Part shown: piece by piece, positions 1 to 4,924 of the stretch
Layout of the letters: each line of letters begins with the position of its first letter
Numbering within the stretch: position 1 is the first letter of the stretch
Assembly: GCA_016192455.1 (NCBI GenBank)
Contig: JACPUC010000013.1
Location: 1-13,515, forward strand
Direction: 5' to 3'
DNA: 13,515 bases
DNA from: Candidatus Tectimicrobiota bacterium
GTDB taxonomy: Bacteria > JACPUC01
Notes under the pieces: model-generated
Databases searched by the model: none
What the model was told of the DNA's origin: nothing
What the model saw: the letters and a program-made list of their open reading frames with translations, nothing else
Program-made: the position numbers and the translations under genes

Positions 1-462
1 CTGCTTGAGCCAGGGGCGGGGCAGCCATCTGCCTGGGCGTTGACGCAGACAGGCGCCTGCGGGCAGGCAGGCGTCGTCCAGCTTCCTGAACCCGACGCAC
101 CAGGACGACGACCCCGCACCCTGACCTATCACCCCTGCCGGGAACCATTACCCCGACAGGCTCCTAGGCGCACAGCGCTCCGGGAGTCCTTGAAGTCGGG
201 GTCGGGGTAGCGCCTACGTCGTGCAGGAAAACGCGGCGGGCTGCCTCAGCGCGCGGGTGGATAAGGCGGTGCCGTGTCCCGCCACATCACCTCATCCCAG
301 CTTATACCGCCTCTTCCTCGAACAACCGCCTGCAGCCGACTGTCTCCAGCGCCCGCTGCGCTCCCGCTTCCGGCAGCGGCTGAGGCGTGGCGTTCGGGCG
401 TCGTTCGACCGTATCACGGAGAGACAGGTTGTGTGAAGCGCGAGGAGCGGGAGAATGTTCCT
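1..462. other. Left-edge region without a convincing gene
   Basis: No recognisable protein is encoded here. Plus frame 1 is open from base 1 to the stop at 208-210, so it could be the last codons of a gene entering from outside, but its translation shows no family motif and open frames of this length are common in GC-rich DNA. The stretch contains an inverted repeat CTGCCTG (29-35) / CAGGCAG (64-70), the palindrome CAGGCGCCTG (50-59), and at 303-330 a copy of the 3' end of the minus-strand hibernation gene that ends at 1245 (listed separately). The rest looks like decayed or intergenic DNA. Confidence 0.5.
303..330 (-). repeat. 28-bp direct repeat, copy 1: detached hpf-like 3' end
   Basis: It matches 1246-1273 in the same orientation at 27 of 28 positions; the single difference turns the stop codon from TAG to TAA. 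Read on the minus strand it encodes RRLFEEEAV followed by a stop, exactly the C-terminal nine residues of the HPF-like protein. Upstream in that frame the translation (LETVGC...) only faintly recalls the intact gene (ELDEAEL...), so this is a detached or decayed gene end, not a second working gene. Together the two copies bracket the DUF4160/DUF2442 pair. Confidence 0.75.
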
Positions 463-705
463 GTGCCGACTGTCTTGAGGAGTGGGCCGTATCGTGTATA
501 CTTCTTCAGCCATGAGCCGGACGAGCCAGCGCACGCGCACGTCGACCGCGACGATGCGTCGGCAAAGTTCCGGCTCCAACCGGTCGCGCTGGTGCGGAAC
601 TTCGGATTTCCCGCGCCTGAGCTGCGGCGAATACGAACGCTGATCGAGGAGCACCAGGCAAGCGTATTGGAGGCGTGGAATGGGCACTTTGGCGCTAGGC
701 GCTGA
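463..705 (+). CDS. DUF4160 family protein (putative toxin-antitoxin component)
   Basis: A small soluble protein of 80 residues recognised as DUF4160 by its PTVLRSGPYRVYFFSHE start, the HAHVDRDD histidine/aspartate patch (about residues 22-29), the AKFRLQPVALVRNFGF strand-turn segment and the C-terminal LIEEHQASVLEAWNGHF helix. I chose the GTG at 463 because family members normally start M-P-T-V-L and GGAG lies nine bases upstream; the GTG at 433 (GGAGAG nine bases upstream) would add ten unusual residues. Family members are commonly paired with a DUF2442 gene and suspected to form a toxin-antitoxin system, and here the DUF2442 ATG at 680 overlaps this gene by 26 bases, implying translational coupling. 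The biochemical activity of DUF4160 is not established. Family call firm, function inferred. Confidence 0.85.
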   Translation: MPTVLRSGPYRVYFFSHEPDEPAHAHVDRDDASAKFRLQPVALVRNFGFPAPELRRIRTLIEEHQASVLEAWNGHFGARR

Positions 706-988
706 CGAGCGGGTGCGGGACGTGCGGTTTTCCGAGGACTCGCTGATTGTCGATTTGAAGGACGGTCGAACGATCTCGGCGCCGCTGGAGTGGTTCCCGA
801 GGCTGGCGGTGGCCACGGCGCAGCAGCGCGAGAATTGGACCGTGTGCGCGGCTGGTTACGGCATCCATTGGCCGGACCTGGATGAGGACCTTAGTACAGA
901 AGGCTTGCTCCGGGGCGCGCCTGCGCCAAGCCCCGAGACCGGCCGCCAAACAAAACGCCCACGCCGCGGAAAGACGCGGCGCGGGTGA
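680..988 (+). CDS. DUF2442 family protein, partner of the DUF4160 gene
   Basis: A 102-residue protein with the DUF2442 pattern: a first strand RVRDVRFSEDSLIVDLKDGR (about residues 11-30), PLEWFPRL (36-43), then the closing signature GYGIHWPDLDEDLS (59-72) followed by GLL. The last 20 or so residues are a strongly basic tail (KRPRRGKTRRG), longer than typical and possibly nucleic-acid binding; that is inference. The ATG lies inside the end of the DUF4160 gene. DUF2442 proteins commonly occur beside DUF4160 or short toxin-like proteins and are thought to act as the antitoxin or DNA-binding partner. The end of the gene carries a 7-bp hairpin (962-968 with 975-981, loop gaaaga). Family confident, exact role uncertain. 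Confidence 0.85.
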   Translation: MGTLALGADERVRDVRFSEDSLIVDLKDGRTISAPLEWFPRLAVATAQQRENWTVCAAGYGIHWPDLDEDLSTEGLLRGAPAPSPETGRQTKRPRRGKTRRG

Positions 989-1010
989 GCTTTCGCGTTA
1001 TTCAAACGAC

Positions 1011-1086
1011 CTCAATTGAGCGATTCCAGCGCAACGGGGCTGGAGAATCGCTGGTGCGGCGTCATGGCGGCACGTGCCGGCACGTG
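1011..1086. repeat. Cluster of palindromes after the DUF4160/DUF2442 pair
   Basis: Three adjacent symmetrical elements follow the DUF2442 stop: the 10-bp palindrome CTCAATTGAG (1011-1020); a hairpin pairing 1021-1030 with 1039-1050 around an 8-base loop, interrupted by a two-base bulge; and the perfect 16-bp palindrome CACGTGCCGGCACGTG (1071-1086), two E-box-like CACGTG hexamers around CCGG. The hairpin could end transcription of either flanking gene but has no T tract. The 16-bp palindrome looks more like a protein-binding site or end of a small mobile repeat than a terminator. Confidence 0.5.
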
Positions 1087-1244
1087 AGGAGACGATGGTT
1101 CGCTTTTTCGGGCATCTCAGCGCCCCGCAGGAGCGTGTTCACAGGGCGAGATGACCGCGCCTGCCGCGTCGTGAGGCAGACCACTCCTTCCGGGCTGCCG
1201 GTGCGGCGCGGCATTGATGGCGAAAACCACCGCACTACCTCGCC

Positions 1245-1781
1245 CTACACCGCCTCTTCCTCGAACAACCGCCGCAGCTCGGCTTCGTCGAGTTCCGGCG
1301 GGCCAGCCTCGGCGGGAACCTCTGCCGCCGCGCTGAGCTGCGCACGCCTCGCGGCGTACTGTTTCTTCGGGTTGCGCGCTTGATCTTGGCGCTTGGTCTT
1401 GGTGCGCTTCACCACGCGGTCGATCTTTTCGGCGCAGAGATCGACGGCGCGCAGGATGTCCACATCCGACGCCTCGACGCGCAGCGGCCGGATGCGCGGC
1501 AAGGTCATGTTCACCTTGCAGGTGCGCTTCTCGCCGCCGCGGGCGCCTTGCGCGTCGCTCAGCTCGATCTCCAGCGTGATGGCCCGCTCCCCAATGAGGT
1601 GCTCCACCGCGGCGCGCGAATCTTGGCGGCGAGGTTGATGAGGGTGCGACAATATGCCCATGCCGCGCAGGTAGCGCTTGCAGAGGGCGAGGCCGCCACG
1701 TCCGCCGAGGGTATCCGTGGTGATCTCCACCGCGTCAAGGCGCGGCGATTCAGCCTTGCTTCGGGAGGCGATTCGTGCCAT
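1245..1781 (-). CDS. HPF/RaiA-like ribosome hibernation protein, probably with an internal frame-shifted stretch
   Basis: A 178-residue protein; the ATG at 1781 has GGTGGAG seven bases upstream and is preferred over the TTG at 1787. Residues from about 58 on match the ribosome-associated HPF/RaiA (sigma-54 modulation) fold: helix VEHLIGE, strand ITLEIELSD, turn QGARGG, strand KRTCKVNMTL, strand LRVEASD, and helix AVDLCAEKIDRVVKR, then a basic stretch and acidic tail LFEEEAV. Such proteins bind the small ribosomal subunit and silence or dimerise ribosomes under stress. Residues about 45-56 (SHPHQPRRQDSR) do not fit the fold, while the neighbouring frame over the same bases (1648-1613) reads RTLINLAAKIRA, a plausible amphipathic helix joining smoothly to AAVEHLIGE. 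This suggests two compensating indels or sequence errors. The 17-residue N-terminal extension is unexplained. Diverges from hicBA. Confidence 0.6.
   Translation of the reverse strand: MARIASRSKAESPRLDAVEITTDTLGGRGGLALCKRYLRGMGILSHPHQPRRQDSRAAVEHLIGERAITLEIELSDAQGARGGEKRTCKVNMTLPRIRPLRVEASDVDILRAVDLCAEKIDRVVKRTKTKRQDQARNPKKQYAARRAQLSAAAEVPAEAGPPELDEAELRRLFEEEAV
1246..1273 (-). repeat. 28-bp direct repeat, copy 2: 3' end of the hpf-like gene
   Basis: This is the in-gene copy of the repeat also found at 303-330 (27/28 identical, same orientation, 943 bases apart). It covers the last nine codons and most of the stop of the hibernation-like gene. Sequence just outside the 28 bp shows only patchy similarity (for example GCAGC on the right with a one-base offset), so either the repeat is a recombination footprint or it is the best-preserved part of a diverged duplication. 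Confidence 0.75.
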
Positions 1782-1931
1782 GCTCAAGCTCCACCCATTA
1801 GGTTCCGCGTGGTAACCTCCATGCGACGGTGTAATTCTTTTGTCTGTAACATCTTAACCAAAAGGGGGTTCTTCCCCAGGAAAGAATCGCTCAGACTAGG
1901 TGTTGGACAGTGCTGCGATCTTTTGTTGGAT

Positions 1932-1940
1932 TATGATCAT
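1932..1940 (+). promoter_or_regulatory. Possible -10 element and overlapping palindrome upstream of hicB
   Basis: TATGAT (1932-1937) is one base from the sigma-70 -10 consensus and overlaps the 8-bp palindrome ATGATCAT (1933-1940). The nearest -35-like hexamer, TTGGAC (1903-1908), is 23 bases away, too far for standard spacing, so the promoter is not proven. GTTGGA occurs twice (1902-1907 and 1925-1930). The palindrome over the -10 could be an operator for autoregulation, usual in toxin-antitoxin loci. Confidence 0.3.
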
Positions 1941-1974
1941 TGGGTGCTGAGTTGTTAATTTCAGGAGGTTATAA

Positions 1975-2190
1975 GTGGCCAACGAATTTACAGCCATCAT
2001 TGAACGTGACGGTGATTGGTACATCGCTTACTGTCCTGAAATTCCCGGCGCGAATGGTCAGGGGAAGACCAAGAAAGAGGCTCGGGATAATCTAGCTGAA
2101 GCGATTGCGCTGGTCTTGGAGGATAGGCGAAGGGATGGCCTTCGTGGAGTTCCTCGGGATGCGATTCGGGAGAAGGTGCGAGTGAAGTGA
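1975..2190 (+). CDS. hicB: HicB-family antitoxin (short form)
   Basis: A 71-residue protein beginning at a GTG with a strong AGGAGG six bases upstream (1963-1968). It has the HicB partial RNase-H-like fold: FTAIIERDGDWYIAYCPEIPG (residues 5-25), then GQGKTKKEARDNLAEAIALVLE (about 28-49). HicB neutralises the HicA mRNA interferase by direct binding. This copy ends soon after the fold, so it lacks the C-terminal helix-turn-helix or ribbon-helix-helix domain that longer HicB proteins use for autorepression; any DNA binding would need another mechanism or partner. It precedes hicA, the reverse of the classical order, and overlaps it by four bases (GTGA). The locus and its upstream region are clearly more AT-rich than the flanks, suggesting acquisition by transfer. 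Confidence 0.92.
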   Translation: MANEFTAIIERDGDWYIAYCPEIPGANGQGKTKKEARDNLAEAIALVLEDRRRDGLRGVPRDAIREKVRVK

Positions 2191-2378
2191 GGCGTGCCGC
2201 CCTTCTCCGTCATCTCCGTAGACATGGATGTCATCTCAAACGTGAAGGTAGGTCCCACTCCCTTTGGATCAACCCCCAGACCGGCGGTGTTGAAGCCGTT
2301 CCTCGCCATCCTGAAATCCCAGAGAAACTAGCTCAAAGGATCTGTCGAGGTCTTTCAGTACCTGAAATTGGTGCCTAG
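2187..2378 (+). CDS. hicA: HicA-family mRNA interferase toxin
   Basis: A 63-residue double-stranded-RNA-binding-like toxin of usual length. It starts at a GTG overlapping the hicB stop (GTGA), so translation is coupled. The HicA signature is visible: an N-terminal helix (residues 3-13), GCHLKREGRSHSLWIN (14-29) with the catalytic histidine at position 24 in the G-x-S-H motif, a strand VEAVPRHPEIP with the second conserved H-x-E-I element, and the C-terminal KLAQRICRGLSVPEI helix. HicA cleaves mRNA (and tmRNA in studied cases), stopping translation until HicB sequesters it. All key residues look intact, so the toxin is probably active. Confidence 0.92.
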   Translation: MRRAALLRHLRRHGCHLKREGRSHSLWINPQTGGVEAVPRHPEIPEKLAQRICRGLSVPEIGA

Positions 2379-2601
2379 CAGGCCTCTCTAACAATGGCGT
2401 GGAGCGGACGCCGGGGACAACGCAGCGTCTCCCGACAAACCGTTGCAGCGCCGCTCGGCAGGCCGTCGTTGAGGTCACGAAAAGGATTGCGCCTGCCTGT
2501 GCGTCGCACGCGGACAGGTGGCCACGAAAGCCGGTCAACGCCACGGCGCCATCCTCCTCTGCCCTTCCCAATCTCGGCGCGCTGGGTTGTGGATGAGGGC
2601 C
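2379..2601. other. Intergenic gap between hicA and the enoyl-CoA hydratase-like gene
   Basis: About 220 bases between two gene ends that face each other. Several frames are open but none shows a recognisable domain or a good ribosome-binding site. No canonical terminator hairpin with a T tract was found for either gene. Confidence 0.5.
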
Positions 2602-3396
2602 TTACCGCCCCACGAAGGTTGGCGCGCGGCGCTCGTAGAAGGCCCGCTGCGCCTCGCGGTAGTCCTCGCTGTTGAAGGAGAGGTTCAGGTAGCCTTGGGT
2701 TTCGCGCCGCTCCTCCGGGGTGAGGCTGGCGGTGGGGGTGAGCATCTCGATGATGCGCTTCATGCCGCGCAGGGAGATGGGGGCGTTGCCGGCCATCTGG
2801 TGGGCGAACTCGTACGTGAAGGCGGCCAACTCGTCATGCGCCAGGACGTGGTTCACGAGGCCGATCTGCAGCGCCCGGGCGGCGCCGACGATGCGGCCGC
2901 CGAGGAAGATTTCCTTGACGTTGGAGACGCCGACGAGGTTCATGAACGGGATGATGCCGTGCGGGCGGTAGACGATGCCGAGCTTCGCGGGCGTCATGGC
3001 GAAACGCGCCTCGTCGGCGACGAAGCGGAAGTCGCAGTTCACCGCCATTTCGAGGGCGGCCCCAAGGGCGATGCCGTAGATCATGCAGATGACCGGGTAG
3101 CGGAACCGCCGCAGGCTGTCCGCCGCCGCGGCGATGCGGTCGAGGCGGGCGTTGATCTGCGCCTCGCTCTCCGCCTCGGGGGTGAGGTCGCCGATGTCGT
3201 AGCCGGCGGAGTAGAACTCCTCCCCCTCGCCGCGCAGCACCACGGTGCGCACCTCGTCGTCCTCTCCCAGATCGCGCATCGCGGCAATGACGGCATCGAA
3301 CATGGCCGGCGAGATGGCGTTCTTTTTCTTCGGGTTGCTGAGGGTCAAGGTGCAGACGTAGCCCTCCTTCGCCACCAAGAGACGACCTTCGCTCAT
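2602..3396 (-). CDS. Enoyl-CoA hydratase/isomerase superfamily protein, methylmalonyl-CoA decarboxylase-like
   Basis: A 264-residue crotonase-fold enzyme starting at the ATG at 3396 (AGGGG just upstream). The CoA/oxyanion-hole segments are FYSAGYDIGDL (61-71) and YGIALGAALEMAVNCDF (107-123). Of the two catalytic glutamates of true enoyl-CoA hydratases the first is kept (E116), but the second position reads TPAKLG (135-140), with alanine. Alignment from memory with E. coli ScpB (YgfG) shows shared SAG-x-DI, F-x-MTP-x-x-LG, the following tyrosine (Y143 here, Y140 there), and the end SEDY...AF-x-x-R-x-P-x-FVG. E. coli His66 is replaced by Tyr66. A role in decarboxylating methylmalonyl-CoA to propionyl-CoA, or a related acyl-CoA reaction, is inferred; no mutase or CoA-transferase genes lie nearby. 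Divergent from the quinone oxidoreductase gene. Confidence 0.8.
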   Translation of the reverse strand: MSEGRLLVAKEGYVCTLTLSNPKKKNAISPAMFDAVIAAMRDLGEDDEVRTVVLRGEGEEFYSAGYDIGDLTPEAESEAQINARLDRIAAAADSLRRFRYPVICMIYGIALGAALEMAVNCDFRFVADEARFAMTPAKLGIVYRPHGIIPFMNLVGVSNVKEIFLGGRIVGAARALQIGLVNHVLAHDELAAFTYEFAHQMAGNAPISLRGMKRIIEMLTPTASLTPEERRETQGYLNLSFNSEDYREAQRAFYERRAPTFVGR

Positions 3397-3598
3397 CGTT
3401 CCCCTTTCGTGGTGTGCGCGACCCTCCGCGGCTCGCCGCGCCGGCGGCTCCTCGGCGCGCCGGCAGGCGCGGCGGCCCGACCCTGCGCAGAGGGTACTAC
3501 CAGCGCAACGTTCCTTCAAGCGCGGAGACCTCGCAGGGGCGCGGCTTGCCCCGCCCGCCCTGCCTCACCTTGCGCGCTCGCAGGTGTGCCGGCTCGGG

Positions 3599-3618
3599 GG
3601 GCGGTTCGCGAACCGCCC
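3599..3618. repeat. Palindromic repeat, copy A
   Basis: A perfect 20-bp palindrome, GGGCGGTTCGCGAACCGCCC, centred between 3608 and 3609. The same core occurs at 4802-4821 and 13359-13382, always outside genes. It resembles REP-type extragenic palindromes and may form a hairpin in RNA from either strand. Confidence 0.85.
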
Positions 3619-3660
3619 GTACGCCTCGTCACGCTCGCGGCTGGAGCAGCGGGCAAAGTG

Positions 3661-3669
3661 TGCTACACT
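3661..3669 (+). promoter_or_regulatory. Candidate extended -10 promoter for the quinone oxidoreductase
   Basis: TGCTACACT contains the extended TG plus a TACACT hexamer (4 of 6 to consensus), about 55 bases before the start codon at 3725. The -35 position is weak (CTGGAG at 3641-3646, 17-base spacer), as is usual for extended -10 promoters. Confidence 0.4.
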
Positions 3670-3724
3670 CAGGCGCAGCGCGACGCCTGTCCCACATTCC
3701 ACCCGCGCTGAAGGACGGAGGCGC

Positions 3725-4708
3725 ATGAGAGCAATCCGCATCGAGCAGTATGGAGGGCTGGAGGTCTTGCGGCTGCAGGACGTGCCGCTGCCGCGCTGTG
3801 AAGCCGGGCACGTGGTGCTGCGAGTCGAGGCGGCGGGGGTGAACTTCGCCGACACGCGGCATCGGGCCGGCAACTACCCGTGGGGCGAGCCGCCGCCGAC
3901 CACGCTGGGCCTCGAGGCCTGCGGCGCGATCGAGGAGGTCGGCAAGGGAGTCAGCGGCTACAAGGCCGGCGATCGCGTCGCCGCGCTCACCAACGGCGCC
4001 TACGCGGAGTACGCCCGCGCGCCGGCGTCCATGGTCATCCCCCTGCCGGAGGGCATGGACAGCGTCACCGGAGCCGCTTTCCCCCTGCAGGCGCTCACCG
4101 CCTACCACCTGACGCACACGGCGCACGTGGTCCAGGAGCACGAGACCGTGCTGGTGCACGCCGCCGCGGGCGGGGTGGGGCTGATGCTGGTGCAGTTGGC
4201 GAAGCTGCGGGGGGCGCGCGTCATCGGCACCACGTCGTCGGAGGAGAAGGCCAAGGCCATCCGCGAGCTGGGCGGCGACGAGGTCATCAACTATACGACC
4301 AGCCTCTTCGACGAAGAGGTGCTGCGGCTCACCCAGGGGGCCGGCGTGGACGTGGCGTATGACGCCGTCGGTCGCGCCACCTTCGAGCGCAACTTCAACG
4401 CCCTGAAGCTGTTCGGCCATCTCGTCAGCTTTGGCGCCGCCAGCGGCATTCCCGAGCCGGTGCAGCCGCGCGTCCTGTACGCGAAGTCCCTGAAGCTCAG
4501 CGGCTTCGTCCTTTACGCGGTGGCTCGGCTGCCCAGCGTCTGGGCGCAAGGGATGGCGCAGGTGGTGAAGCTGTGGCAGGAGGGAAAGCTGCGCGTCACG
4601 GTGCACCGCGTGCTGCCGCTCGAGGAGGCCGCCGAAGCCCACCGTCTGCTGGAGAGTCGCGGCTCAATCGGGAAAATCGTCTTGCGCGTCGGCAAGGCTG
4701 CCGCGTAG
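3725..4708 (+). CDS. NADPH:quinone oxidoreductase-like protein (zinc-free MDR family)
   Basis: A 327-residue cytosolic medium-chain dehydrogenase/reductase, the usual length for zeta-crystallin/QOR-type enzymes. The ATG at 3725 follows AAGGACGGAGG. The N-terminal GroES-like domain has VEAAGVNFADTRHRAGNYP (34-52) and GLEACGAIEEVGKGV (62-76); the Rossmann domain has LVHAAAGGVGLMLVQLAK (143 on) with the nucleotide-binding A-A-A-G-G-V-G at 146-152, followed by GARVIGTTSS. The zinc ligands and the four-cysteine structural lobe of true alcohol dehydrogenases are absent, so it should be a zinc-independent NAD(P)H-dependent reductase acting on quinones, enones or similar electrophiles. Substrate cannot be read from the sequence. 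It is transcribed alone, with its own candidate promoter, and faces gltD across a hairpin-rich gap. Confidence 0.9.
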   Translation: MRAIRIEQYGGLEVLRLQDVPLPRCEAGHVVLRVEAAGVNFADTRHRAGNYPWGEPPPTTLGLEACGAIEEVGKGVSGYKAGDRVAALTNGAYAEYARAPASMVIPLPEGMDSVTGAAFPLQALTAYHLTHTAHVVQEHETVLVHAAAGGVGLMLVQLAKLRGARVIGTTSSEEKAKAIRELGGDEVINYTTSLFDEEVLRLTQGAGVDVAYDAVGRATFERNFNALKLFGHLVSFGAASGIPEPVQPRVLYAKSLKLSGFVLYAVARLPSVWAQGMAQVVKLWQEGKLRVTVHRVLPLEEAAEAHRLLESRGSIGKIVLRVGKAAA

Positions 4709-4718
4709 GTGCAGCGGC

Positions 4719-4782
4719 GGCCGGCGCCGGCCGTGGCGCGAGACCGCGCTGGGCCGTGGGGATCCAACGATCCCCAGGGCCC
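4719..4782. repeat. Strong hairpins between convergent genes
   Basis: Two elements sit just past the oxidoreductase stop: the GGCCGGCGCCGGCC palindrome (4719-4732), and a hairpin pairing GGGCC + TGGGGATC (4751-4755, 4757-4764) with GATCCCCA + GGCCC (4769-4776, 4778-4782) around a CAAC tetraloop, one 1x1 mismatch. Thirteen base pairs with a four-base loop is very stable and suits a transcription barrier for the rightward gene, although no T tract follows. Confidence 0.6.
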
Positions 4783-4797
4783 CATTCCCCGCGAGCC

Positions 4798-4825
4798 GTA
4801 AGGGCGGTTCGCGAACCGCCCCTAC
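4798..4825. repeat. Palindromic repeat, copy B
   Basis: The palindrome shared with 3599 and 13359: a perfect 20-bp core (4802-4821) extended by GTA/TAC arms to 28 bp with one mismatch (4801/4822). Its right arm also pairs with following bases: CCCCTA (4819-4824), loop CAAT, TAGGGG (4829-4834), giving two mutually exclusive structures. Confidence 0.85.
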
Positions 4826-4837
4826 AATTAGGGGTGC

Positions 4838-4860
4838 GCGAGGGGGCATTGCTCCCTCGC
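4838..4860. repeat. Hairpin downstream of gltD
   Basis: GCGAGGG (4838-4844) pairs with CCCTCGC (4854-4860); the stem continues with a G-T pair and two G-C pairs to a three-base loop. It lies 65 bases past the gltD stop and may contribute to 3'-end formation, but on the minus strand the T run precedes the stem, so it is not a standard intrinsic terminator. Confidence 0.5.
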
Positions 4861-4924
4861 AGAAAAACCTCCTTAAAATTTGAAAGGCTATGAGCTAAGA
4901 GCTAACGAACCTACGAGCACACCC

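Larger units (their letters stand above)
3397..3724. other. Divergent intergenic region with a palindromic repeat
   Basis: About 330 bases between two divergent genes with no convincing coding frame. It holds copy A of the window's palindromic repeat (3599-3618) and a candidate promoter for the rightward gene (3661-3669), both listed separately. The base composition is strongly GC-rich; no clear promoter for the leftward gene was recognised. Confidence 0.5.

Noticed and set aside
1-210. Open frame entering from the left edge
   Set aside because: No start, no motif and a length expected by chance at this GC content.
1801-1974. TTGGAC ... TATGAT as a standard promoter for hicBA
   Set aside because: The 23-base spacing is too long for a sigma-70 promoter; kept only as a weak -10 element.
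2518-3711. Long plus-strand open frame of nearly 400 codons
   Set aside because: It is antisense to the enoyl-CoA-hydratase-like gene, shows no family motif, and arises from GC-rich third positions.
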